A DNA stretch of 64,000 nucleotides from Streptomyces sp. RerS4 (GCF_023515955.1 NZ_CP097322.1:3805501-3869500), one strand, 5' to 3'. Counted from the first letter of the stretch, positions 33,276-44,866 are shown. A program made the numbers and translations. Notes: generated from the letters alone by a model not told the origin.

Positions 33276-33593
33276 TCAGTGGGCCTCGTTGTACGCCTCG
33301 TAGACCCGCTTCGGGATGCGGCCGCGCGGGGGCACGTCGTGCTGGTGCGCCCGCGCCCAGGCCCGGACGACCGCCGGGTCCGGGGCCACCGCGGTGTGCT
33401 TGAAGGCCTTGCCGGAACGGGACTGCCGGCGGCCCGCGGCCACGAAGGGCGCGAGGCTCTTCCGCAGTTTCTTTGCGTTGGCCACATTGAGGTCGATCTC
33501 GTACGTCTTACCGTCGAGGGCGAACGTGACCGTTTCCGCCGCTTCTCCGCCGTCGAGGTCGTCGGAGATCGTGACTACTACGCGCTGCGCCAC
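33276..33593 (-). CDS. Lsr2-family nucleoid-associated protein
   Basis: A 105-residue xenogeneic silencer family member. The N-terminal dimerisation domain is QRVVVTISDDLDGGEAAETV up to LRKSLAPFVAAG; the C-terminal DNA-binding part is DPAVVRAWARAHQHDVPPRG with RGRIPKRV, the arginine-glycine hook that enters the AT-rich minor groove. Streptomyces carries two paralogues; the one between purC and purS is usually the shorter partner (LsrL), and this position fits that. ATG at 33593. The DNA around it is distinctly AT-richer than the average of the window. Confidence 0.92.
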   Translation of the reverse strand: MAQRVVVTISDDLDGGEAAETVTFALDGKTYEIDLNVANAKKLRKSLAPFVAAGRRQSRSGKAFKHTAVAPDPAVVRAWARAHQHDVPPRGRIPKRVYEAYNEAH

Positions 33594-33922
33594 GGATATC
33601 GGTCCCTTCGGTGCGCCGTCGCCGCCCGTTGACGTGCGGTGATGTCGCCTCTGTGGTTGTTTCGGGGGAATGCGTCAAACCGTCGGAATCCCGGCTGATT
33701 CCTTTGTACCGCGATTCCCGTGGAATTGTGAAGCCCAGTTAATTCCCCCCGCGTGTCCCGCCGCAATGCCGGCCGCCCGGTTTTCCGGTGGATTTTGCGA
33801 AGCGTTGGGGAAGCCGAAACCGCGCCGCTCTCGGGGGCCGTCCGATATCTACCCGCGTAGAAATTTTGGCCGGGTACGCTGAGGGAACCGCCTTCGCACC
33901 AACCACCTCATCGGGAGTGCCA
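33594..33922. other. Divergent intergenic region between the Lsr2 gene and purS
   Basis: About 330 bp without a gene, AT-rich for this genome. It must hold the promoters of both genes. A palindrome TCTAC-CCGC-GTAGA lies at 33848-33861, 62 bp before the purS start, and GGGAG stands before purS. No other clear element is seen. Confidence 0.5.
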
Positions 33923-34168
33923 GTGGCACGCGTCGTAGTCGACGTCATGCTCAAGCCGGAGATCCTCGACCCCCAGGGCCAGGCGGTGCAGCGTGCACTG
34001 CCGCGCCTGGGCTTCGAGGGGATCGCCGACGTCCGCCAGGGGAAGCGTTTCGAGCTGGAAGTGGAGGGCCCGGTCGACCAGGCCGCCCTCGACCGCATCC
34101 ACAAGATGGCCGAAACGTTCCTCGCCAACACCGTCATCGAAGACTTCACCGTGAAGGTCGAGGCCTGA
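33923..34168 (+). CDS. purS: Phosphoribosylformylglycinamidine synthase, PurS subunit
   Basis: The small 81-residue subunit that bridges PurQ and PurL in the three-part FGAM synthase of Gram-positive bacteria. It shows the ferredoxin-like beta-alpha-beta pattern: RVVVDVMLKPEILDPQGQAV, LGFEGIADVRQGKRFELEVE and the ending VIEDFTVKVEA. GTG at 33923 with GGGAG eight bases upstream. purQ starts two bases after its stop. Confidence 0.95.
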   Translation: MARVVVDVMLKPEILDPQGQAVQRALPRLGFEGIADVRQGKRFELEVEGPVDQAALDRIHKMAETFLANTVIEDFTVKVEA

Positions 34169-34170
34169 CG

Positions 34171-34847
34171 GTGACCACACGCATCGGAGTCGTCACGTTC
34201 CCCGGAACGCTCGACGACCGTGACTCACTGCGCGCCGTGCGCCTCGCCGGAGCCGAGCCCGTCTCGCTGTGGCACCGCGACAAGGACCTGCACCAGGTCG
34301 ACGCGGTCGTCCTCGCGGGCGGCTTCTCCTACGGGGACTACCTGCGCGCCGGAGCCATCTCCCGCTTCTCGCCGGTGATGGAGACCATCATCGAGCAGGC
34401 CAAGGCCGGGATGCCCGTCCTCGGCATCTGCAACGGCTTCCAGGTCCTCACCGAGGCCCACCTGCTGCCGGGGGCGATGCTCCGCAACAACCACCTCCAC
34501 TTCATCTGCCGCGACCAGAAGCTGCGGGTGGAGAACGCGGAGAGCGCGTGGACCGGCGACTACACCGCCGGCCAGGAGATCTCCGTACCGCTCAAGAACA
34601 TGGACGGCCGGTACGTCGCCGACGAGCGCGTGCTCGACGAACTGGAGGCCGAAGGCCGCGTGGCCTTCCGGTACCTGGACGTCAACCCCAACGGTTCGCT
34701 CCGCGACATCGCCGGCATCACCAACGCCGCGGGCAACGTCGTCGGCCTCATGCCCCACCCCGAGCACGCGGTCGAGCCGCTCATCGGGACGGGCCGCACC
34801 GACGGCCTCCCGTTCTTCACCTCGGTCCTGAAGAAGCTGGTTTCCGC

Positions 34848-34851
<4 letters not shown>
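34171..34851 (+). CDS. purQ: Phosphoribosylformylglycinamidine synthase, PurQ glutaminase subunit
   Basis: Class I glutamine amidotransferase, 226 residues, providing ammonia to PurL. The nucleophile is C87 in GICNGFQ, and the His/Glu pair is H196 and E198 in LMPHPEH. FSYGDYLRAGA forms the oxyanion-side loop. It starts with GTG at 34171, two bases after purS, and its stop overlaps the ATG of purL by four bases. The three genes are therefore one translationally coupled operon. Confidence 0.96.
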
Positions 34852-37097
<2,246 letters not shown>

Positions 37098-37165
37098 TCG
37101 CGGCCTCGCGCCGTCCCGGGACGCCGTCCGCGTACGCCGTCCCCGTACGTCGCTCCGTACGCGCC

Positions 37166-37203
37166 CGAACCCCCGGCCCGGAACCTTCCCGGCCGGGGGT
37201 TCG
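37166..37203 (+). terminator. Terminator after purSQL
   Basis: CGAACCCCCGGCC (37166-37178) pairs with GGCCGGGGGTTCG (37191-37203), loop of 12. Confidence 0.75.
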
Positions 37204-37245
37204 GCCGTCCGCGCCCCGGCGGGTCGGCCCCAGTAGGGTCGGGCC

Positions 37246-38037
37246 ATGCCGCCTGCCAAGAAGAAGCCGCGTACCTACGACCCCGCGAAGATCCGCGCGG
37301 CCGTCACCACGCAGTTCGGGCACCTCACCGACGCGGTACGGGAGCTGACGCCCGAGCAGCTCGCGCGCCCCAGCGGGCTCGGCGACTGGAGCGTCGCCGA
37401 ACTCGCCGCGCACATCGCGTGGATCGTCGATTCGCTGGCGCGCGGCCTCGCCAAGCCCCCGGCCGCCATCCCCGAGCTGACGGCAGTCGAGTGGCCGTTC
37501 GCCACGGCCTCCCTCGCCGGGAAGATCAGCGAGGCGGCCCGCGAGGTCCTCGACGACGCCCCCCTGGTGGAGCTGTACGACCGGGCCGCCGACGGGTTGG
37601 CCGCGCAGTTGGCGGTGAACCAGGGCAGCCGCGTACTGGACCTGTGGATCGGGGACATGACCCTCGCGGACTTCCTCGTCACCCGCACCGTCGAGCTGAT
37701 CGTGCACACCGACGACCTCAACCGGGCCACCGGCCTGGACGTCCCCTTCGACCGGCAGGCCCTCGCCGCCTGCACCCGGCTCCTCGCCGACGCCCTCGCC
37801 CTCAAGGCGCCCGGCGGCTCGGTGGAGGTCCGGATCCCGCCCTTCGCGGTCGTCCAGTGCGTCGAGGGCCCCCGCCACACCCGCGGCACCCCGCCCAACG
37901 TGGTGGAGACCGACCCGCTCACCTGGATCCGCCTGGCCACGGGCCGCACCCGCTGGGCCGAGGCCCTGGACGCGGCCAAGGTCACCGCGAGCGGGGAGCG
38001 CGCCGACCTGTCGGCCCTGCTCCCGCTCATGGGCTGA
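37246..38037 (+). CDS. Maleylpyruvate-isomerase-family mycothiol-dependent protein (DinB-like)
   Basis: A 263-residue protein of the actinobacterial mycothiol-dependent MDMPI/DinB fold. The N-terminal four-helix part has LGDWSVAELAAHIAWIVDSL, with the histidine that begins the metal site, and RTVELIVHTDDLNRATGLDV with the later glutamate and histidine. The C-terminal part (about 175-255) is the small sterol-carrier-like domain. The substrate is unknown: many family members are thiol transferases for detoxification. ATG at 37246 starts a lysine-rich leader (PPAKKKPRTYD). It stands alone between purSQL and the META gene. Confidence 0.83.
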   Translation: MPPAKKKPRTYDPAKIRAAVTTQFGHLTDAVRELTPEQLARPSGLGDWSVAELAAHIAWIVDSLARGLAKPPAAIPELTAVEWPFATASLAGKISEAAREVLDDAPLVELYDRAADGLAAQLAVNQGSRVLDLWIGDMTLADFLVTRTVELIVHTDDLNRATGLDVPFDRQALAACTRLLADALALKAPGGSVEVRIPPFAVVQCVEGPRHTRGTPPNVVETDPLTWIRLATGRTRWAEALDAAKVTASGERADLSALLPLMG

Positions 38038-38089
38038 CCGTCCCCCGACCGGCGGGGAACCGTCCGGCCCGCCGCTCCGTCCCAGGGGC

Positions 38090-38566
38090 ATGCGTACCCT
38101 CCGGAACCTCGCGTCCGGTCTGGCCCTGGCGGCCGCCCTCGCCCTCACGGGCTGCGCGGGCGGCGCCTCCCCGGACACCGCCCTCACCCCGGACGGCCCC
38201 GGCTCCCCGACGCCCGTCGTGGACGCCCCGCTGGCCGCCACCACCTGGACGGTGACCGGCGTGGACGGCGCCCCCGCCCCCGCCGGTCGGGCCCGCTTCA
38301 CCCTCGCCCCCGACGGCGGGGCGAGCGGCAACCTGGGCTGCAACCGGTTCACCGCCCCGGGCGGGGTCACGGGCCCCCTCCTCACCCTCGGCCCGATCAG
38401 CAGCACCCGCATGGCCTGCGAGGGCCCCGTCGGGGACCTGGAGCGGGCCCTGAGCGCCCTGCTCGGCGGCGGTCCGCTGACGTGGAAGGTGGAGGGCGAA
38501 ACCCTCACCCTCACGGGCTCCGACGGCAGGAAAATCACGGCCGAAGCCGCCTCCGCGGCGGAGTGA
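38090..38566 (+). CDS. META-domain lipoprotein
   Basis: A 158-residue exported lipoprotein: signal peptide (MRTLRNLASGLALAAALAL) with lipobox LTGC, a short proline-rich spacer, then one META/HslJ domain (TWTVTGVDGAPAPAGRARFT, with NLGCNRFTAPGG and LGPISSTRMACEG). HslJ-type domains occur in heat- and antibiotic-stress proteins of unknown biochemical role. The two cysteines in GCNRF and MACEG are the conserved pair. ATG at 38090; no ribosome-binding site of note. Confidence 0.88.
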   Translation: MRTLRNLASGLALAAALALTGCAGGASPDTALTPDGPGSPTPVVDAPLAATTWTVTGVDGAPAPAGRARFTLAPDGGASGNLGCNRFTAPGGVTGPLLTLGPISSTRMACEGPVGDLERALSALLGGGPLTWKVEGETLTLTGSDGRKITAEAASAAE

Positions 38567-38919
38567 GGGCTCCCCTGAGCGCGAAGCGCCCTTGTGCGAA
38601 GCCACAGGAGGGGCGCAGCGGGGACGCGAGGCACCACACGGTCGACCCACCCGTCGGCGGCGGGCGCGGAAATCCCCAAGGGAACGCACGAGTTCCCCGC
38701 CGGACAGACCTGCCGTGACGACCGGCCGTCGCGGCCCGCCCCGGTCCGCGCGCCGGGCCTCACGCGGCCACCGGCCGGCTGGGGCTCGTAGGAACATACA
38801 TGGACCCGCCGGAGACCTGGGGGTAACCCTCCGCACGGGTAACCGGACTGTCCGCACTGTGACTTTTCCCGGCCGTCCCCAATTCGGACCAGTGGTCGAT
38901 CTCGCCTACACTCGGGAGC
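38567..38919 (+). promoter_or_regulatory. purF upstream region with direct repeats and a likely leaderless promoter
   Basis: No gene is seen in this 353-bp stretch. Two copies of GGGTAACC lie at 38821-38828 and 38837-38844, 16 bp start to start. TACACT (38907-38912), eight bases before the GTG, is a -10 candidate; the -35 candidate TTCGGA (38883-38888) is weak. Transcription would begin at or next to the start codon. Confidence 0.5.
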
Positions 38920-40437
38920 GTGCCTCGTGGTGATGGACGACTCAACCACGACCTGCTCCCCGGCGAAAAGGGCCCCCAGGACGCTTGCGGCGTCTTCGGT
39001 GTCTGGGCTCCGGGTGAAGAGGTCGCCAAGCTCACCTACTTCGGACTGTATGCGCTACAGCACCGCGGACAAGAGTCCGCGGGCATCGCTGTGAGCAACG
39101 GTTCCCAGATCCTCGTCTTCAAGGACATGGGCCTCGTGTCCCAGGTCTTCGACGAAACCTCTCTCGGCTCGCTCCAGGGTCATATCGCGGTCGGACACGC
39201 CCGCTACTCGACCACCGGTGCCTCCGTCTGGGAGAACGCTCAGCCCACCTTCCGGGCGACCGCCCACGGCTCGATCGCCCTGGGTCACAACGGCAACCTG
39301 GTGAACACCGCCGAGCTCGCCGAGATGGTCGCCGACCTCCCCCGTCAGGACGGCCGCGCCACCCAGGTGGCGGCCACCAACGACACCGACCTGGTCACCG
39401 CCCTCCTGGCCGGCCAGACGGACGACGACGGCAAGCCCCTGACCATCGAGGAGTCGGCCGCCAAGGTCCTCCCGCAGGTCAAGGGAGCCTTCTCCCTCGT
39501 CTTCATGGACGAGGGGACCCTCTACACCGCCCGTGACCCGCAGGGCATCCGCCCGCTGGTCCTCGGCCGCCTGGAGCGCGGCTGGGTGGTCGCGAGCGAG
39601 ACCGCCGCCCTCGACATCTGCGGCGCCAGCTTCGTCCGCGAGGTCGAGCCGGGCGAGCTCATCGCGATCGACGAGAACGGCCTGCGCACCTCGCGCTTCG
39701 CGGAAGCGAAGCCCAAGGGCTGCGTCTTCGAGTACGTGTACCTGGCCCGCCCGGACACGGACATCGCCGGCCGGAACGTCTACCTCTCGCGTGTCGAGAT
39801 GGGTCGGCGCCTCGCCAAGGAGGCCCCGGTCGAAGCCGACCTGGTGATAGCGACGCCGGAGTCCGGCACGCCCGCCGCCGTCGGATACGCCGAGGCCAGC
39901 GGGATTCCGTACGGCTCCGGCCTGGTCAAGAACGCCTACGTCGGCCGGACCTTCATCCAGCCCTCGCAGACGATCCGCCAGCTCGGCATCCGGCTCAAGC
40001 TCAACCCGCTCAAGGAAGTCATCCGGGGCAAGCGCCTGGTCGTCGTCGACGACTCGATCGTGCGCGGCAACACGCAGCGCGCGCTCGTCAAGATGCTCCG
40101 CGAGGCCGGCGCGGCCGAGGTCCACATCCGGATCTCCTCCCCGCCGGTGAAGTGGCCGTGCTTCTTCGGCATCGACTTCGCCACCCGGGCCGAGCTGATC
40201 GCCAACGGCATGACGGTCGACGAGATCGCCACCTCGCTGGGCGCGGACTCGCTCTCGTACATCTCGCTCGACGCGATGATCGAGGCGACCACCATCCAGA
40301 AGCCCAACCTCTGCCGTGCCTGCTTCGACGGCGAGTACCCGATGGAGCTGCCCGACCCGCAGCTCCTCGGCAAGCAGCTCCTGGAGACCGAGCTCGCGGG
40401 CGGTACCGACGCCGCCGACGCGCTCCGGCGCCCGTAG
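38920..40437 (+). CDS. purF: Amidophosphoribosyltransferase
   Basis: First committed step of purine synthesis, 505 residues. The glutaminase nucleophile is C23 (DACGVFG), preceded by a 22-residue propeptide removed in the mature enzyme. The glutaminase domain continues with GHARYSTTGASVWENAQPT; the PRPP site is RLVVVDDSIVRGNTQRALVK. The cysteines of an iron-sulfur cluster as in B. subtilis-type PurF are present in the ending (C-R-A-C in NLCRACFDGEYP). The GTG at 38920 with no ribosome-binding site and a -10-like TACACT just upstream suggests leaderless translation. purM follows 155 bp later. Confidence 0.96.
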   Translation: MPRGDGRLNHDLLPGEKGPQDACGVFGVWAPGEEVAKLTYFGLYALQHRGQESAGIAVSNGSQILVFKDMGLVSQVFDETSLGSLQGHIAVGHARYSTTGASVWENAQPTFRATAHGSIALGHNGNLVNTAELAEMVADLPRQDGRATQVAATNDTDLVTALLAGQTDDDGKPLTIEESAAKVLPQVKGAFSLVFMDEGTLYTARDPQGIRPLVLGRLERGWVVASETAALDICGASFVREVEPGELIAIDENGLRTSRFAEAKPKGCVFEYVYLARPDTDIAGRNVYLSRVEMGRRLAKEAPVEADLVIATPESGTPAAVGYAEASGIPYGSGLVKNAYVGRTFIQPSQTIRQLGIRLKLNPLKEVIRGKRLVVVDDSIVRGNTQRALVKMLREAGAAEVHIRISSPPVKWPCFFGIDFATRAELIANGMTVDEIATSLGADSLSYISLDAMIEATTIQKPNLCRACFDGEYPMELPDPQLLGKQLLETELAGGTDAADALRRP

Positions 40438-40592
40438 CGCCGCGACCCGCGCCCCCGGCCCCCGGCGCCGACCCACGGCTCCGGGCCCCCGGCTTCGGTC
40501 CCCGGCTCCACCTGCGCCGGGCCCTGTCTTTGCGAGTGCTTCTCCCAGGGCCCGGCACCACCCGCAGTAACGACACGAAAGCTCTCCCTGTC

Positions 40593-41663
40593 ATGACAGA
40601 GAAGACCACCGGTGCCAGCTACGCAGCCGCAGGCGTGGACATCGAAGCGGGCGACCGCGCCGTCGAGCTGATGAAGGAGTGGGTGAAGAAGACGCAGCGC
40701 CCCGAGGTCCTCGGCGGCCTCGGCGGTTTCGCCGGCCTCTTCGACGCCTCCGCCCTCAAGCGCTACGAGCGCCCCCTGCTGGCCTCGGCCACCGACGGGG
40801 TCGGCACCAAGGTGGACATCGCCCGCCAGATGGGCGTGTACGACACGATCGGCCACGACCTCGTCGCGATGGTCATGGACGACATCGTCGTCTGCGGCGC
40901 CGAGCCGCTCTTCATGACGGACTACATCTGCGTGGGCAAGGTCCACCCGGAGCGGGTCGCCGCCATCGTCAAGGGCATCGCCGAGGGCTGCGTCCTCGCC
41001 GGCTGCGCCCTGGTCGGCGGCGAGACCGCCGAGCACCCGGGCCTGCTGGGCCCGGACGACTTCGACGTGGCGGGCGCGGGCACCGGGGTCGTCGAGTACG
41101 ACAACCTGCTGGGCGCCGACCGCATCCGTACGGGGGACGCCGTCATCGCGATGGCCTCCTCGGGCCTTCACTCGAACGGGTACTCGCTCGTCCGGCACGT
41201 CCTCTTCGACCGCGCCGGGATGTCCCTCGACCGGCACGTCGAGGAGCTCGGCCGGACCCTCGGCGAGGAGCTGCTGGAGCCCACCAAGATCTACTCGCTG
41301 GACTGCCTGGCGCTCACCCGCACGGCCGAGGTCCACGCGTACTCGCACATCACCGGCGGTGGCCTCGCCGCGAACCTGGCCCGGGTCATCCCGGACCACC
41401 TGCACGCCACGGTCGACCGTTCCACGTGGACGCCCGGAGCGATCTTCGACCTGGTCGGCAAGGCCGGCTCGGTCGAGCGCCTCGAACTGGAGAAGACCCT
41501 GAACATGGGCGTCGGCATGATGGCCGTCGTCCCGCAGGAATCGGTGGACGTGGCCCTGACCGCCCTCGCCGACCGGGGCGTCGACGCCTGGGTCGCCGGC
41601 GAGATCCTCGACCGGGGCGACCACGCCGAGGGCGCGACCCTGACCGGCTCGTACGCCGTCTGA
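40593..41663 (+). CDS. purM: Phosphoribosylformylglycinamidine cyclo-ligase (AIR synthetase)
   Basis: Closes the imidazole ring (FGAM + ATP to AIR). 356 residues with GLGGFAGLFDASALKRYERP, LLASATDGVGTKVDIARQMG, GCALVGGETAEHPG and TGGGLAANLARVIP. ATG at 40593 lies 155 bp after purF; no gene is between them and they probably share transcription. A 16-bp hairpin separates it from the convergent DUF3073 gene. Confidence 0.97.
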   Translation: MTEKTTGASYAAAGVDIEAGDRAVELMKEWVKKTQRPEVLGGLGGFAGLFDASALKRYERPLLASATDGVGTKVDIARQMGVYDTIGHDLVAMVMDDIVVCGAEPLFMTDYICVGKVHPERVAAIVKGIAEGCVLAGCALVGGETAEHPGLLGPDDFDVAGAGTGVVEYDNLLGADRIRTGDAVIAMASSGLHSNGYSLVRHVLFDRAGMSLDRHVEELGRTLGEELLEPTKIYSLDCLALTRTAEVHAYSHITGGGLAANLARVIPDHLHATVDRSTWTPGAIFDLVGKAGSVERLELEKTLNMGVGMMAVVPQESVDVALTALADRGVDAWVAGEILDRGDHAEGATLTGSYAV

Positions 41664-41671
41664 GCAGCACT

Positions 41672-41710
41672 GAAACCCGGTCCGGGGGCAATGGCCCCGG
41701 ACCGGGTTTC
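41672..41710. terminator. Bidirectional terminator between purM and the DUF3073 gene
   Basis: GAAACCCGGTCCGGGG (41672-41687) pairs with CCCCGGACCGGGTTTC (41695-41710), 16 bp, loop of seven. Confidence 0.8.
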
Positions 41711-41800
41711 GGCGTTCTGTAGCTGTGCGCGGTGTGATGTGCGCTGTGTGTCAGCCGCGAAGAGTGACAGCTGTGCGGACGGCGCGCGGACAACTGCGCG

Positions 41801-42061
41801 TCAAGCCCCGCGACGGTGCGCCGACGGACCGGACTCTTCGTCCTCGTCATCGTCGTCATCGTTGTAGAGATCCGCGTACTTGGCGTACGGGTCGTCGTCG
41901 TCCAGATCGTCATCGACTTCGACCGGCGCGCTGATAGGCAGCGGCTCTGTCGGCGATGCGCCCAGCTCATTGGCCAGACGCGTCAGGTCGGTCCCGCCGC
42001 TGTTGTACTTCAGCTGGCGGGCGACCTTTGTCTGCTTGGCCTTGGCCCGGCCGCGCCCCAT
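41801..42061 (-). CDS. DUF3073 protein, 86 aa
   Basis: A small actinobacterial protein. The first ~35 residues are basic (MGRGRAKAKQTKVARQLKYN) and the last half is strongly acidic (EVDDDLDDDDPYAKYADLYN), a layout typical of DUF3073. The ATG at 42061 is preceded by GAGGGGG seven bases upstream; a longer frame to 42163 exists but lacks a site. Function unknown; the charge pattern suggests nucleic-acid or ribosome contact. Confidence 0.9.
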   Translation of the reverse strand: MGRGRAKAKQTKVARQLKYNSGGTDLTRLANELGASPTEPLPISAPVEVDDDLDDDDPYAKYADLYNDDDDDEDEESGPSAHRRGA

Positions 42062-42336
42062 GGCTCGACCCCCTCGGTGACGGGGCTCGACGGCCCCAGA
42101 GTCTGACACGCGTTCATGGTTCGGAGCGGGCTCTCCGTGGAGAGACCGTCCGTAGGGGTTCAACGGTACCTGCTTCCGCGGCCATACGGTACGCCGCCCG
42201 CATGACGCGCCTCGTCACAGAACCAGCGCGACACCCCGTACTCGCTGGTCAGCTGCGATTTTAACGCTTTCCTGGCCCGCGACCCGCCGAAGCGCAGTGA
42301 GTTCCGTCTCGCCGCACCCCGACGGGTCCCCGTCGG

Positions 42337-43446
42337 CTACGCCCTGCGGGCGGCGGCGCGGGCGGCGAGGGCGTCCGCCATCCGCTGCTCGGCGATCCGG
42401 TCGGCCGCGGCGGCCGGCGGAATACCGTCTGCCTTCGCACGTGCGAATATGGCCAGCGTGGTGTCGAAGATCTTCGACGCCTTCGCCTTGCACCGGTCGA
42501 AGTCGAAGCCGTGCAGCTCGTCGGCGACCTGGATGACCCCGCCCGCGTTCACCACGTAGTCGGGCGCGTAGAGGATCCCGCGGTCGGCGAGGTCCTTCTC
42601 CACACCCGGGTGGGCGAGCTGGTTGTTCGCCGCGCCGCAGACGACCTTCGCGGTCAAGACCGGGACGGAGTCGTCGTTCAGCGCCCCGCCGAGCGCGCAG
42701 GGTGCGTAGATGTCCAGGCCCGCCACGCGGATCAGGGCCTCGGTGTCGGCGACGGCGCTGATCGCGGCGCCCGGGTGGCTGTCGAGGATCTGGCGGACGG
42801 ACTCCTCGCGGACGTCCGTGATCACGACCTCGGCGCCGTCCTCCAGGAGGTGGCGCACCAGGTGCTTGCCGACCTTGCCGACGCCGGCGACGCCGACCTT
42901 GCGGCCGCGCAGCGTCGGGTCGCCCCACAGGTGCTGGGCGCTGGCGCGCATGCCCTGGAACACGCCGAAGGCGGTCAGGACCGAGGAGTCGCCGGCGCCG
43001 CCGTTCTCGGGCGAGCGGCCGGTGGCCCAGCGGGTCTCGCGGGCGACGACGTCCATGTCCGCGACGTAGGTGCCGACGTCGCAGGCGGTGACGTAGCGGC
43101 CACCCAGGGACTCCACGAACCGACCGTAGGCCAGCAGCAGTTCCTCGGACTTCAGCACGGCGGGGTCGCCGATGATCACGGCCTTGCCGCCGCCGAGGTC
43201 GAGACCGGCGAGGGCGTTCTTGTACGACATGCCGCGCGAGAGGTTCAGCGCGTCGAGGACGGCCTCCTCGTCGGAGGCGTACGCGTGGAATCGCGTGCCG
43301 CCGAGGGCGGGACCCAGGGCGGTGGAGTGGATGGCGATGACGGCCTTCAGGCCGGAGGCTCGGTCCTGGCACAGCACGACTTGCTCGTGGCCACCCTGTT
43401 CCGTGCGGAACAGGGTGTGCAGGACGCCGTCGGTCATTTCGGTCAC
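42337..43446 (-). CDS. vdh: Valine (leucine/phenylalanine) dehydrogenase
   Basis: NAD-dependent branched-chain amino acid dehydrogenase, 369 residues. The amino-acid site is GGGKAVIIGDP with LDLGGGK, and the catalytic region STALGPALGGTRFHAYASDE. The Rossmann motif is GVAGVGKVGKHLV. Sequence and length match the Streptomyces valine dehydrogenase, which supplies 2-oxoisovalerate for branched-chain acyl units. The GTG at 43446 follows GGGAG by nine bases; the ATG five codons upstream is the alternative. It is divergent from the hypothetical gene at 43643, with 196 bp between for both promoters. Confidence 0.94.
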   Translation of the reverse strand: MTEMTDGVLHTLFRTEQGGHEQVVLCQDRASGLKAVIAIHSTALGPALGGTRFHAYASDEEAVLDALNLSRGMSYKNALAGLDLGGGKAVIIGDPAVLKSEELLLAYGRFVESLGGRYVTACDVGTYVADMDVVARETRWATGRSPENGGAGDSSVLTAFGVFQGMRASAQHLWGDPTLRGRKVGVAGVGKVGKHLVRHLLEDGAEVVITDVREESVRQILDSHPGAAISAVADTEALIRVAGLDIYAPCALGGALNDDSVPVLTAKVVCGAANNQLAHPGVEKDLADRGILYAPDYVVNAGGVIQVADELHGFDFDRCKAKASKIFDTTLAIFARAKADGIPPAAAADRIAEQRMADALAARAAARRA

Positions 43447-43642
43447 GGTGGTGACTCCCATGGAAGAGATGCGGCGCGGAAGACGCCCGCCCTGCGGGTG
43501 GGGGAGGGCGTGCTGGAAGCAGGGTAAGACCTGCGGGGCGCGGGGAGACCCCCTGTCCGGGGATCGGAACACTCCTGTGCCCCACCCGTCGCCGGCCGCC
43601 CCCGGAGGTGAACCGAGCCCCCGGAAAGGGGAGGAGGTGGGG

Positions 43643-44497
43643 GTGACTGCATCCCCCGAGCGGCGGCCGGCCTCGGCGCGCCCCGCGCCGAACGTCCCGT
43701 ACGCCTCCTACCTGCGCGTCTACGAGCCCCTCGCGGCCTTCGCCGAGCCCGAGCGCACCCACTGGGCGGACTACGCCCGGCGCGGGGTGAGCCCGACGGC
43801 CCAGGACGAACTGCGCCGCTCCCTCTCCGACTTGGTACGGGTCCCCGTGGTCGGGGTGCCGGAGCGGGAGAGCGCGGACGCCTTCACCGCGCGGGTGGGC
43901 GGGGCGCTGCTGGTGTGCCCGTGGCGGACCCGGCTGCGCGGGTGGCTGGCGCTGCGGGAGCTGGTGGCGGAGTTCCCGCGTCCGGTGTTGGACGCGGCGC
44001 TGCCGCCGTCGGTCCGGCGCCGGGCGGAGGAGGAGTACGTGGCGTGGCGCGAGCGCAATCCGGACGCCCGGCCGTGGATCCGTACGGCGGTGTGGCAGGT
44101 GCCGTTGCGCTGGTTCGTGCTGGTGGCGGACGGGGAGCGGGAGTACCTGCCGGGGGAGCGGCTGCGCTACCGGACGCCGATGGTGCAGGCCCGGCGCCGG
44201 CTGGCGCGGGCGCTGCGGACGCTGCGGGAGACGGAGGGGTACGGGGCGATGGCGGAGGGGCTGGCGGAGGTCGGCAGCTGGTTGGAGGAGTTCCATCCGC
44301 GGTCGATGGTCGAACTGGACTACGGGGGGCTGTCGTACGCGCTGCCGGCTGACGCGTTGGCGGCGGACCGGTCGGCGCGCGACCTCGCGGAGGCGATCGA
44401 GGCGCTCCGTTCGGGTGACGAGGAGGCGGCCGCGGAAATCCATGCCGATCTGGCGCTCCGTTGGAGGGCGGTTCGGGAGAGACTGTTCGCGAACTAG
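43643..44497 (+). CDS. Conserved actinobacterial protein, 284 aa
   Basis: A soluble, arginine-rich protein of unknown function. It has APNVPYASYLRVYEPLAAFA near the start, VVGVPERESADAFTARVGG, and a central AVWQVPLRWFVLVADGEREY. A helical C-terminal third ends ALRWRAVRERLFAN. The GTG at 43643 has GGAGG five bases upstream. It is the gene regularly found before bldC in Streptomyces, which suggests a conserved though unknown role. No catalytic motif is visible. Confidence 0.82.
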   Translation: MTASPERRPASARPAPNVPYASYLRVYEPLAAFAEPERTHWADYARRGVSPTAQDELRRSLSDLVRVPVVGVPERESADAFTARVGGALLVCPWRTRLRGWLALRELVAEFPRPVLDAALPPSVRRRAEEEYVAWRERNPDARPWIRTAVWQVPLRWFVLVADGEREYLPGERLRYRTPMVQARRRLARALRTLRETEGYGAMAEGLAEVGSWLEEFHPRSMVELDYGGLSYALPADALAADRSARDLAEAIEALRSGDEEAAAEIHADLALRWRAVRERLFAN

Positions 44498-44839
44498 CGG
44501 CCCGGGTAGCACCCGTACGGATGTTCTTGCGCGCGGGGTCGGGGGCGGTGCCGGTCCGGGTGCGGGGCGTATCGCCCGTATCGGCTGTATCTTCCCATCA
44601 GGCGTAAGGCGCAGATCAAGGGCTTGATCGTGACATTAGGGTCTTAGTTCCAGGACCTACGTCCCGATACGGGCCATTGGCCCAAGCGTGACGGACCGCA
44701 CTATCTACACCCTTGCGCCCTTCCCCTACCCTCGTGCCAAAATAGGACAAGGAGTCCGGGGAGGGTTCCTTTCGCCCAACTATGGGCGGAATGCTCGGTA
44801 TTGCACTCTATGGGGGGTCTGACGACTCCTGATCGCTCT

Positions 44840-44866
44840 GTGACTGATCGTCACAGTGGGGTGACT
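44840..44866. promoter_or_regulatory. Candidate BldD box and adjoining palindrome
   Basis: GTGAC-N5-GTCAC (44840-44854) matches the outer TnAC...GTnA core and 15-bp span of the BldD consensus, though not its central C(A/T)G. It overlaps a second palindrome GTCAC-N6-GTGAC (44850-44865). bldC is a reported BldD target in S. coelicolor; the site here is a motif match only. Confidence 0.4.

Noticed and set aside
38594..38933. Small + strand frames upstream of purF
   Set aside because: They overlap the promoter region and show no consistent coding signal.
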